Shown here piece by piece: positions 14,596-20,110 of a DNA stretch of 20,330 bases. Both the position numbers and the translations under genes were made by a program. The stretch is taken from positions 1-20,330 of IMG/VR virus record IMGVR_UViG_3300035698_013908, one strand, 5' to 3'. The stretch is from a virus. How positions within the stretch are numbered: the stretch's first letter is position 1; each line of letters begins with the position of its first letter. The notes under the pieces are model-generated. The model was not told the origin of the DNA. It saw nothing but the letters and a program-made list of their open reading frames with translations, and ran no database searches.

Positions 14596-15003
14596 CTATT
14601 TTTCTTGTTTTAAAACTCCTAATCTAGTTTGTAAAGCGCTAACTAATTTTCCGGAGCTATCATAAAGCATTTTTAAATCATCAGCTATTATTTTAAGTTC
14701 AATTTCTTTTTCATAAAATTCTTTAATTTCTATTAAGGTTTTAGAGTCTAAATCTTTTTGAGTTAATTTTTCAGTTACTTCATTTTTAAGTTTAGTAAAC
14801 TGTACAGCATATTGTATTTTTCTACTAATATATGCTAAATCGTAATTAGAGCCACTTTTAGCAAATTCTTGTCCTAAGTTAACACGCAATATAGCAAGGC
14901 GGGTTACAGCTCGCGACAATTCATCTGCTGTTAAAATTTCAATACTTTTACCTTTCAACCAAACTGTAATTTTTAGTATTTCATTTTTTATTTCATTAAT
15001 CAT
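14596..15003 (-). CDS. Helical unknown protein of the recombination region, ending at TAG
   Basis: I place the start at MINEIKNEILKI (15003), overlapping the nuclease gene by 8 bases. A longer frame from 15066 would overlap it by 71. The 135-residue product is almost entirely helical and charged (ADELSRAVTRLAILRVNLG, QYAVQFTKLKNEVTEKL, EIKEFYEKEIELKIIADD), with coiled-coil character. It ends at TAG (14598-14596). If that TAG were read as sense, the frame would add six codons (ESILQK) and stop at TAA 14577-14575, which forms the TAA-T-ATG junction seen at many other gene boundaries here. Position suggests a partner of the nuclease or annealing protein. Confidence 0.65.
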   Translation of the reverse strand: MINEIKNEILKITVWLKGKSIEILTADELSRAVTRLAILRVNLGQEFAKSGSNYDLAYISRKIQYAVQFTKLKNEVTEKLTQKDLDSKTLIEIKEFYEKEIELKIIADDLKMLYDSSGKLVSALQTRLGVLKQEK

Positions 15004-15616
15004 TTTTAAAAATACAATTATCGTGATGGGTAAACCACCAGCGACAATCAGTATCCCAACTATCAAATTTTGATCTTTTAATTTCCCTTATTATGTGATT
15101 AATATATTCAATCCCTTCAATCATTTCTTTTTTAGTTACCTTAAATTTTATATTTTTAACTGTTTTATTTACATTTTTTTTCGGATACCAATTAAAAGTA
15201 AAATCTGGTTCAAAACCATAAACCTGATAGAACCAAGCTCCATAAATATCACTTTGTAAACTTGGCTTGGGTTTTTTAGATGAGGTTTTTAAATCACAAA
15301 TCCCACCTTCAATTATGCCATCAATAATCAAAGTAACTGGTAAAATTGTTTGATAATTACCAACTTGGATTTTCTCTGAGTATCTTCCTTCACTTTCCAA
15401 TCTATAACTTTGCGGAATAACACTTACATAATCAACAATTAAATCTAAATTAGAATTTTTACCTTTGTGATAATTATCAACTTCTCTATGATATAAACCT
15501 CCAAAATTCATAGCTTTATTGCTTGGAAGCTCTAAGCCATCTAGGTAATGAAGTTTCCAACAATGCTGACATTGAGTAAATAAACTTATAGAACTAATAG
15601 AAATATGATCTATCAT
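14996..15616 (-). CDS. RecB/Cas4-like PD-(D/E)XK nuclease
   Basis: This 206-residue protein has the RecB-family nuclease core: ISISSISLFTQCQHCWKLHY at the N-terminus, NFGGLYHREV (37-46, His43 of motif I), LIIDGIIEGGICDLKTSS (97-113, motif II D99 and motif III D108-x-K110) and QSDIYGAWFYQVYG (121-134, the Q-x-x-x-Y motif). Four cysteines, two near the N-terminus (C16, C19) and two near the C-terminus (C191, C201), could hold an iron-sulfur or zinc site as in Cas4 or AddB, but the spacing is not canonical. Next to a candidate annealing protein it probably makes single-stranded ends for phage recombination. The start is ATGA-coupled. Confidence 0.82.
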   Translation of the reverse strand: MIDHISISSISLFTQCQHCWKLHYLDGLELPSNKAMNFGGLYHREVDNYHKGKNSNLDLIVDYVSVIPQSYRLESEGRYSEKIQVGNYQTILPVTLIIDGIIEGGICDLKTSSKKPKPSLQSDIYGAWFYQVYGFEPDFTFNWYPKKNVNKTVKNIKFKVTKKEMIEGIEYINHIIREIKRSKFDSWDTDCRWWFTHHDNCIFKND

Positions 15617-15993
15617 TTTATTGGTTTTTGATAATGAGTAGTTTTATTAATTTCATCTACGCTTGCGATGCTATCAATTACGCCTATCCCCATCATAGCC
15701 AAAGCTCTACCAACTGCCGAGGTTTCGGCATTTTCCAAAGCTGAGGTTTTATTAATATATCCCTCGCCCCATTTAGCTTGACTATATCCTGTGAAAAATC
15801 TATCTTGTTGAGAAATATCTGGAGTAATTTTAGCTTTAACAATAACTAAAGAACTATCATTTTCACTTTTTAACTGAGTTTGGATATAACCTTTAGGATA
15901 TGTTTCATTAAAATAAACAATTCTATTTGCGACTAAGACATAAGCCTTTCCTTTAATTAAGATGGCTTTATCTTTTAAAGATTTATTTTTCAT
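15613..15993 (-). CDS. Candidate single-strand annealing (Erf/Rad52-like) or ssDNA-related phage protein
   Basis: I place the start at MKNKSLKDKAIL (15993), which has AAAGAAAGG at good spacing, not at the longer upstream frame. The 126-residue protein contains YVLVANRIVYFNETYPKGYI, VIVKAKITPD and a strongly conserved-looking NKTSALENAETSAVGRALAM segment followed by MGIGVID. The 'T-x-A-x-x-x-A-E-T-S-A-V-G-R-A-L-A' box is common to a group of small phage proteins near RecB-like nucleases and is reminiscent of Erf-type annealing proteins. The family link is tentative. ATGA coupling with the nuclease gene supports a recombination role. Confidence 0.5.
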   Translation of the reverse strand: MKNKSLKDKAILIKGKAYVLVANRIVYFNETYPKGYIQTQLKSENDSSLVIVKAKITPDISQQDRFFTGYSQAKWGEGYINKTSALENAETSAVGRALAMMGIGVIDSIASVDEINKTTHYQKPIK

Positions 15994-16006
15994 AAATTTC
16001 CTTTCT

Positions 16007-16210
16007 TTATAATTTAATAATTTCTTTGTAATAACATTTATCTGGTTTTTCGCTATATTGAAAAGCCCATTTCTGACCAAAAATTTCAAACATTCTTTCT
16101 CTTGCTTTTTTTCTAGTTTTAGTTTCCATTTCTATAACGGAACTTTTATCAATAGTTTTATTGTTAACTGAGTGGGTATGGATTTGTCCGAATGTAAAAT
16201 AGGTTTTCAT
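16007..16210 (-). CDS. Small conserved-looking phage protein (YFTFGQxH type)
   Basis: This 67-residue protein starts MKTYFTFGQIHTHSVNN and continues with KTRKKARERMFEIFGQKWAF and then QYSE. Small phage proteins with a Y-F-T-F-G-Q-x-H start and an A-R-x-x-M-F-x-x-F-G-x-x-W-x-F-Q-Y-S-E end recur in early regions of unrelated phages; their function is not known to me. It begins at TAA-T-ATG, and AAAGGAG lies 11 bases upstream. It sits between a 129-residue unknown and the candidate annealing protein. Confidence 0.7.
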   Translation of the reverse strand: MKTYFTFGQIHTHSVNNKTIDKSSVIEMETKTRKKARERMFEIFGQKWAFQYSEKPDKCYYKEIIKL

Positions 16211-16211
16211 A

Positions 16212-16601
16212 TTATTTTTTCTCCTTTAAATTAATATTTTCCCAATCGGTAAATATTTCATAATCTGTTGTTCTTAGATCATCAATCCATTTATTAATAT
16301 CTCCTTGATTAGTTAAAAACGAATAAACTAAAACTTTAGTAGAATTTATACTTCCACATCTAGGATTATCTGCGCTCATAACATTCATAGCCAACCAATT
16401 AAAAACTCTATATCTGGCTACTCTTAAATCAAATAGCGATTGTGTAATATTGCCTCTAAAATATTCTACTGTTCCAATTATTGTATCTAATTCATCAGAG
16501 GTTAAATTATTAGTAATCCCCTTGTGTCTTGTATCATTTTTTTTATGAGCCATTACTTGTTGCCAAGTGTCGATATTTGAATTTGTTGAAAAGTTTTTCA
16601 T
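16212..16601 (-). CDS. Unknown protein, first gene after promoter B
   Basis: This 129-residue protein (MKNFSTNSNIDTWQQVMAHK…) has a helical middle (TSDELDTIIGTVEYFRGN, SLFDLRVARYRVFNWLAMNV) and no motif I can name. A strong AAGGAGAATT precedes the ATG, and promoter B lies close upstream with a predicted leader of about 36 bases. It is likely an early protein of the recombination operon. No function is assigned. Confidence 0.65.
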   Translation of the reverse strand: MKNFSTNSNIDTWQQVMAHKKNDTRHKGITNNLTSDELDTIIGTVEYFRGNITQSLFDLRVARYRVFNWLAMNVMSADNPRCGSINSTKVLVYSFLTNQGDINKWIDDLRTTDYEIFTDWENINLKEKK

Positions 16602-16636
16602 AATTCTCCTTTTTTTTGTCCTTTTGTTTTATTAAC

Positions 16637-16672
16637 TGAACATAGTATATATTAAATATAATAGTTTGTCTA
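16637..16672 (-). promoter_or_regulatory. Promoter B, sigma70-like, for the recombination operon
   Basis: The minus strand has TAGACA at 16672-16667 and TATACT at 16649-16644 with a 17-base spacer. The expected start is the A near 16637. A 35-base stretch covering most of the spacer, the -10 box and the first transcribed bases (ATGTTCAGTTAATAAAA at its end) is identical to promoter A. Confidence 0.75.
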
Positions 16673-16688
16673 GTCCAATTTCTATAAT

Positions 16689-16721
16689 CAGCCTATTATT
16701 CCTGCCTAAAATAATAGACTG
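16689..16721 (-). terminator. Hairpin after the HTH gene (possible attenuator or weak terminator)
   Basis: An inverted repeat pairs CTATTATT (16693-16700) with AATAATAG (16710-16717). Three more pairs (CAG/CTG) follow beyond a single mismatch, and the loop is 9 bases. It begins right after the TAA of the HTH gene. No U-run follows on the minus strand, so a classical intrinsic terminator is not supported. It could separate the two transcription units or serve as an operator near promoter B. Confidence 0.4.
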
Positions 16722-16722
16722 G

Positions 16723-16917
16723 TTAAAAAAATTGTTTTGTTAAACTTTCTTTTACCCATTTATCAAAGTGATATCTAACGGTTATGTAAGGTCTATTAGC
16801 ATTTTTAGCAGCTTGTTTAATAGCTATACCTCTATTAATTCCATCATACATAAGTTTGCAAATATCTCTTAATATTCGGTTTTTTTCTTCGTCTGTAACT
16901 TTTTTTCTTGTAATCAT
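16723..16917 (-). CDS. Small helix-turn-helix protein
   Basis: This 64-residue basic protein has a likely helix-turn-helix at IAIKQAAKNANRPYITVRYH (residues 32-51): 'A-I-K-Q-A-A-K-x-A-x-x-P-Y-I-T-V-R-Y-H-F-x-K-W' is the pattern of a small homeodomain-like or MerR/resolvase-like HTH. It starts at an ATG whose A is the predicted transcription start of promoter D, so the message may have no leader. It lies between the replication and recombination genes, next to promoter B. A regulatory role on the phage promoters is a reasonable inference, not shown. Confidence 0.7.
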   Translation of the reverse strand: MITRKKVTDEEKNRILRDICKLMYDGINRGIAIKQAAKNANRPYITVRYHFDKWVKESLTKQFF

Positions 16918-16952
16918 AAGGGTATTATATATTAATTATACTTAAATGTAAA
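16917..16952 (-). promoter_or_regulatory. Promoter D, sigma70-like, predicted leaderless
   Basis: TTTACA at 16952-16947 and a perfect TATAAT at 16929-16924 are separated by 17 bases. The base seven positions downstream of the -10 box is 16917, the A of the ATG of the HTH gene. No Shine-Dalgarno site lies between. The promoter starts just after the stop of the 40-residue gene. Confidence 0.7.
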
Positions 16953-16954
16953 AT

Positions 16955-17077
16955 TCATCTGTAAATATAATTTTTAAACTCTTTTATTTGTTCAGTTTTA
17001 GATTTTTTCTTCTCTAATTCCCATTGTTTTTTCTTCCAAATAATATAGCTAGGTAATAATTTTATTATTTTTGTCAT
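16955..17077 (-). CDS. 40-residue basic helical protein
   Basis: The ATG at 17077 overlaps the TGA of the helicase gene as ATGA. The product reads MTKIIKLLPSYIIWKKKQWE followed by LEKKKSKTEQIKEFKNYIYR and stops at TGA 16957-16955. It is lysine-rich and likely helical, with no known domain. Coupling to the helicase suggests a replication accessory role, but no function can be assigned. Confidence 0.55.
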   Translation of the reverse strand: MTKIIKLLPSYIIWKKKQWELEKKKSKTEQIKEFKNYIYR

Positions 17078-17970
17078 ACAAATATTTTTTTAATTTTATT
17101 TTTATAATCGTTATCAAATATAAATTTTCCATTATTTAATAATTCAAATTTTCTACAACCAGTTTTTCCTTGTATTCTGTTTTTTGCTATAAACAATATT
17201 CCTTCGGTTTCTAAATAATTCTCTGAGCTATCAGAATTTTTTTTACGATATAAAAGCATAACTACAGATGGCACTTGAGATAGGCTCGAACTATCCCTTA
17301 AATCATCTAATTCAGGCGGTCTATCTCCATTTAATTTGCGAAGATGAACAATTACAATTACTGGAATTTCTAATCTTTTAGCCATATTTTGTAATTCAAT
17401 TATCATATTATCCACATCTTCAGTAACCCCTTTCCCGTTTTTTTTCATAAAATGTAAATGATCTATACAAACTAATTCTGGTTTTTTATCTTCAATCGCA
17501 ACGCTTAAATCATTGACACTTAAAAGTTGAGAGCTTTCTAATATTTCTAGTTTGTCTGGTATAGGTTGACCAGTAATTGTTTTTATTCTAGGAGCAACAA
17601 ATATTCCTTGCTCTAACGAGCAAAATAAAACTTTATGATCTTCTGCCACCCTAGCACACATATTCAAAGCAAATGTAGTTTTTCCAAAGTGGGTAGGTGC
17701 TGAAATTAAATAAAGCTGTTGAGGTAAAAACTTAAAATACCAATCTAAAGTTTTAAATCCTGTAGGAATACCATCACGCCATCTAGCTTGCATTTTAAGA
17801 TATTCTTTATAACTTTCTTCCCCATTAAATGTTTTAAATTTTTCCTTTCTTTCTGATAATTCATTCAAAACTTTATCTACAACCCTGTCAGTCATTTCGG
17901 GGTCTAAAATTATTTGTTTAATTTTCTCGTAAGTTAAACTTTTAATAATTAAGTCAAGTGATTTATTCAT
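17074..17970 (-). CDS. DnaB-type replicative helicase, C-terminal domain only
   Basis: This 298-residue protein has a RecA-like SF4 helicase core: Walker A SAPTHFGKTT (90-99), VLFCSLEQG (114-122, with the catalytic Glu at 120), Walker B ELVCIDHLHF (165-174), the VIVIVHLRKL strand with the polar sensor (205-213), and DLRDSSSLSQVPSVVMLLYR (223-242), the conserved D-L-R-D/G-S-x-x-x-x-Q segment of DnaB. Instead of the usual DnaB N-terminal helical domain it has only about 60 helical residues. It follows the DUF4373-type gene as ATGA, the common phage pairing of initiator or loader with helicase. It probably unwinds DNA at the phage fork. Confidence 0.87.
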   Translation of the reverse strand: MNKSLDLIIKSLTYEKIKQIILDPEMTDRVVDKVLNELSERKEKFKTFNGEESYKEYLKMQARWRDGIPTGFKTLDWYFKFLPQQLYLISAPTHFGKTTFALNMCARVAEDHKVLFCSLEQGIFVAPRIKTITGQPIPDKLEILESSQLLSVNDLSVAIEDKKPELVCIDHLHFMKKNGKGVTEDVDNMIIELQNMAKRLEIPVIVIVHLRKLNGDRPPELDDLRDSSSLSQVPSVVMLLYRKKNSDSSENYLETEGILFIAKNRIQGKTGCRKFELLNNGKFIFDNDYKNKIKKIFV

Positions 17971-18791
17971 TTATTTTTTTCTCTGTCCATTTTATCAACA
18001 TATTGAGCAAATATGCCCTTTGGTTGAGTTGATTTTATATTATTTTCTTTACCTTTATCAGATTTAATAAAATTCTTTAAAGCATATAAATAATTCTTAT
18101 AAGGCTCGTTATACTCTCCGGACTTTCCATTTCTACCTAACCAATTTTCCATATTATCAATACAGGAATAAATAAAATCTTTAGTAACTTGGTATTTCTT
18201 AATAAGTTTATTTATTTCTTCTTCGTTTAAATTTTTTATTAATTTAAAATTATTAAATTTTTTCTTTGTATTTTTATCTAATTTATTTTTATAATTAATG
18301 GTTGTATTAGTATTCTCTTTCCTTTCCTTTCCTTTCCTTTGCATTGGGTCTGCCATAGGTGACCCAATGGCTGACCTATTAGCTGACCTATTTTTCCATC
18401 TAATACTTGCACCTTTCTTTCCAGCGGTTTTTTTAGCCTTTCTAAAATTCTTGTGTTCCATCATTCTTTTACTATAAATGCCCTTTTCATCTTGAATAAA
18501 TAAACCAATTTTTATAGCAAAATCCATAACTGCTTTTAGCAAATCCATAGGTATGCTATAGCTCAGCGATAGCTGAGGCATACAATCATTTTCTAAAATT
18601 CCATTATCTTCCTGAGCCATAGCTTCAATTATCATAAAAAATATTCCATAACCTTCATAATTGTTAAATTTAGCTCTTAATTTAAGAACTTTTTGATCGT
18701 TTGCCGAATTATAATCGTGAGGAAAATAATAAGTATCTTTTATAAATATCCTTTCTTTTATAAGGTCGGGGGGCAACCAACCAATATGCAA
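17967..18791 (-). CDS. DUF4373 / Lin1244-type phage replication initiation protein
   Basis: The product (274 residues from a TTG at 18791) carries IKDTYYFPHDYNSANDQKVL at residues 17-36 and LRAKFNNYEGYGIFFMIIEA just after, the DUF4373 winged-helix N-terminus found in phage and Listeria replication proteins. A linker with the repeats NRSANRSAIGSPMADP and QRKGKERKE follows, then a helical C-terminal part (about 175-274) ending GIFAQYVDKMDREKNK, suited to loading the adjacent helicase. The start is uncertain: TTG 18791 has no good Shine-Dalgarno site and sits in an inverted-repeat arm, while GAAAGGA is well placed before an ATA codon at 18743, exactly where the domain begins. Origin-like repeats lie inside the gene. 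Confidence 0.78.
   Translation of the reverse strand: MHIGWLPPDLIKERIFIKDTYYFPHDYNSANDQKVLKLRAKFNNYEGYGIFFMIIEAMAQEDNGILENDCMPQLSLSYSIPMDLLKAVMDFAIKIGLFIQDEKGIYSKRMMEHKNFRKAKKTAGKKGASIRWKNRSANRSAIGSPMADPMQRKGKERKENTNTTINYKNKLDKNTKKKFNNFKLIKNLNEEEINKLIKKYQVTKDFIYSCIDNMENWLGRNGKSGEYNEPYKNYLYALKNFIKSDKGKENNIKSTQPKGIFAQYVDKMDREKNK
18190..18310. other. Very AT-rich candidate DNA-unwinding stretch
   Basis: This stretch of the replication gene is almost all A and T even against the AT-rich background (notably 18235-18300) and encodes a Lys/Asn/Ile-rich linker. It lies beside the 12-bp repeats and the purine-rich pentamer tract. Iterons followed by an AT-rich region inside the initiator gene is the layout of the lambda origin in gene O, so a DNA-unwinding element is a sensible reading. 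Confidence 0.4.
18318..18340 (-). repeat. Pentanucleotide tandem repeat (AAAGG, four units plus three bases)
   Basis: On the plus strand TTTCC is repeated four times plus TTT. On the coding strand it gives a purine tract translated as RKGKERK. Gain or loss of a 5-base unit by slippage would shift the reading frame of the replication gene. Confidence 0.75.
18346..18393 (-). repeat. Four tandem 12-bp iteron-like repeats inside the replication gene
   Basis: Read on the minus strand from 18393, the units are AATAGGTCAGCT, AATAGGTCAGCC, ATTGGGTCACCT and ATGGCAGACCCA, encoding NRSA, NRSA, IGSP and MADP. The first two differ at one base and the others drift. A 9-bp inverted repeat (CATTGGGTC at 18342-18350, GACCCAATG at 18361-18369) overlaps the block. 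Tandem repeats with one unit near a helical turn inside an initiator gene are typical binding sites for that initiator. Confidence 0.55.
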
Positions 18792-18822
18792 TGGAGTTTA
18801 AAGTTAACCCCCCACCTTATAA
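18758..18822 (-). promoter_or_regulatory. Inverted repeat B: 15-bp stem over the start of the replication gene
   Basis: TTATAAGGTGGGGGG (minus strand, 18822-18808) pairs with CCCCCCGACCTTATAA (18773-18758), leaving one bulged G. The stem includes six consecutive G-C pairs, which stand out in this AT-rich DNA. The 34-base loop contains the TTG start codon. No U-run follows, so it is not a standard terminator. The Shine-Dalgarno-like GAAAGGA begins immediately after the 3' arm. Confidence 0.7.
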
Positions 18823-18856
18823 GACTAATTTTTAGAAAGAAATTTGCATATTGGTT
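18779..18856 (-). promoter_or_regulatory. Inverted repeat A: 13-bp perfect arms interleaved with repeat B
   Basis: AACCAATATGCAA (minus strand, 18856-18844) is the exact reverse complement of TTGCATATTGGTT (18791-18779). The second arm starts with the TTG start codon. The 5' arm begins about eight bases after the predicted start of promoter C. The order of arms is A1, B1, A2, B2, the topology of a pseudoknot or of two mutually exclusive hairpins. Confidence 0.7.
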
Positions 18857-18863
18857 TTTTCAT

Positions 18864-18899
18864 TAACTAAACTATAAATTAAATATCATAATTTGTAAA
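18864..18899 (-). promoter_or_regulatory. Promoter C, sigma70-like, for the replication operon
   Basis: TTTACA at 18899-18894 and TATAGT at 18876-18871 have a 17-base spacer, with a predicted start near 18864. It shares TTTACAAATT, ATATTTAAT and the AGTTAAT segment after the -10 box with promoter A, so it is a diverged member of the same promoter family. Confidence 0.7.
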
Positions 18900-18906
18900 C
18901 ATCCAA

Positions 18907-18963
18907 TTACAGCATAAAACCAGAAACGCCACCTTTTCGTTCTTCTTTAGTCAAGTGTTTCAT
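18907..18963 (-). CDS. Possible 18-residue peptide gene
   Basis: The minus strand from ATG 18963 encodes MKHLTKEERKGGVSGFML and stops at TAA 18909-18907. An AAGGA lies just before the ATG, with spacing that is short for a ribosome-binding site. Its VSGFML ending resembles VSGFLL at the end of the preceding virion gene, with matching DNA (GTTTCTGG, then a similar tail), so the region may be a partial duplication of that 3' end. It could equally be non-coding. Confidence 0.3.
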   Translation of the reverse strand: MKHLTKEERKGGVSGFML

Positions 18964-18992
18964 TTCCTTATTATATTTTAATTATATAAATT

Positions 18993-19661
18993 CTACAATA
19001 AGAACCCAGAAACATTACTTACTATTTCATCAGTAATAACAGTTAAATAAGGAGAGTTTGCACTTTTAGAAGACGCAACTACAAATCCTTGCGATAACTC
19101 TGTAGATGTAGAGTGAGTAGGTGTTGCTCCCCCTGCGTCATAAGTTACCTCTCTAATTCCAAATTTACTAATTCCTGTTTTTGTTATTGCTCCACGTCCC
19201 GTTGCATTTAAAATAAAATCATTCCATCCAGAATCATCAAAATTCGCATAGGTTATATCAGAAGAATAAGGAGTCGTCCCAAAATTTCCATAATCAGAAA
19301 CTGTAAGGCTTGTGTTAGAAGCTGGAGCAACACTATAAATATTTATCTTAGGATTATTACTATAATCGTCACTTTTCCAAGTTCCATAAAGAGATAAAGT
19401 TGCGCTTAAAATATTAGCCGTATCTCTAATTGAAGAAGTGTCATACAAATTAATTCCTCTAGTTAATCGTAACCACTTATCAGGAGGGTCACGTCTTATA
19501 AAATTAATATAAGTAGTAGTTTCATCATCAAATCTTCCAGTTCCTGCTCCTGCTCTAATTACTGACCAAATTTCCCCTCCAACCTCTTGCCTTAATACAA
19601 AACCATCACAGCTCGTAGTTTCAGGGTGTTTGTCTGGATAAAATATATAAGTTCTTGCCAT
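18993..19661 (-). CDS. Beta-rich virion or surface protein (DNRLRE-like), ending at TAG
   Basis: I place the start at MARTYIFYPDKHPETTSCDG (19661), one base after the TAA of the upstream gene (TAA-T-ATG). The 222-residue product is Ser/Thr/Asn/Gly-rich with a beta-sandwich pattern: RGINLYDTSSIRDTANILSA and TLSLYGTWKSDDYSNNPKIN resemble 'F-D-T-S-x-L-x-x-x-A-x-I-x-x-A-x-L-x-L' of DNRLRE-type domains, followed by YSVAPASNTSLTVSDYGNFG and SGWNDFILNATGRGAI. Such domains occur in phage surface proteins and bacterial exoproteins. It ends SNVSGFLL then TAG; a TAA follows four codons later. A tail or capsid decoration role is likely; the ligand is unknown. Confidence 0.6.
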   Translation of the reverse strand: MARTYIFYPDKHPETTSCDGFVLRQEVGGEIWSVIRAGAGTGRFDDETTTYINFIRRDPPDKWLRLTRGINLYDTSSIRDTANILSATLSLYGTWKSDDYSNNPKINIYSVAPASNTSLTVSDYGNFGTTPYSSDITYANFDDSGWNDFILNATGRGAITKTGISKFGIREVTYDAGGATPTHSTSTELSQGFVVASSKSANSPYLTVITDEIVSNVSGFLL

Positions 19662-19662
19662 A

Positions 19663-20106
19663 TTATAATTTGAAAGATAGGGCAATACTAACATCAGCAC
19701 TTGCAGTCCCACTTCCAACTTGGTCTATATCTATAGTAATAATATCACCTGCCGTAACAGTAGTTATAGAAAACACCGCACTTGAACCTCCAGAAGTTTC
19801 ACCATCGGCAATTTCGGGTCTAGTAGAAAATATGGTGCTTCCATTCTTATTTATATCAATTATTAAATCAGCACCGACTGGACCAGTTTTAGCTTGTAAA
19901 TCTATTGCACTCATAGTTAAAGTTTGAGCAGATTTAATTTCAAATTCTTGTGTTACATTTGTATCAACAGCTAAATTATCTGATATATAAACATATAAAG
20001 TAGGTCTTAAATTGTTTAAAGCATTTACTAAAGTAGTAAAGTTTGTGTTCACATCTCCGCTTAAAATTTTAGTAGAGGGTGAAAATGAGGTTGCTGTTAC
20101 AGGCAT
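19663..20106 (-). CDS. Phage structural protein, fibre or decoration type
   Basis: I place the start at MPVTATSFSPSTKILSGDVN (20106), four bases after the HNH stop. The 147-residue product has an N-terminal GDVNTNFTTLVNALNNLRPT segment typical of phage fibre-associated proteins. A beta-sandwich follows with LQAKTGPVGADLIIDINKNG and STIFSTRPEIADGETSGGSS, then GDIITIDIDQVGSGTASADV. The 'P-x-G-x-x-L-x-x-D-I-x-K-N-G' and 'G-D-x-x-x-I-D-I-D-Q-V-G' motifs are common in tail or head fibre proteins of many phages. It is coupled to the next virion-like gene. Confidence 0.65.
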   Translation of the reverse strand: MPVTATSFSPSTKILSGDVNTNFTTLVNALNNLRPTLYVYISDNLAVDTNVTQEFEIKSAQTLTMSAIDLQAKTGPVGADLIIDINKNGSTIFSTRPEIADGETSGGSSAVFSITTVTAGDIITIDIDQVGSGTASADVSIALSFKL

Positions 20107-20110
20107 AATT

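Noticed and set aside
18758-18822. Intrinsic terminator at the G/C-rich hairpin
   Set aside because: No U-run follows the stem on the minus strand, and the hairpin sits at the beginning of a gene behind its promoter.
19655-19927. Plus-strand open frame of 90 codons
   Set aside because: It is antisense to the fibre-like gene, whose motifs are typical of phage proteins; the hydrophobic product is a shadow.
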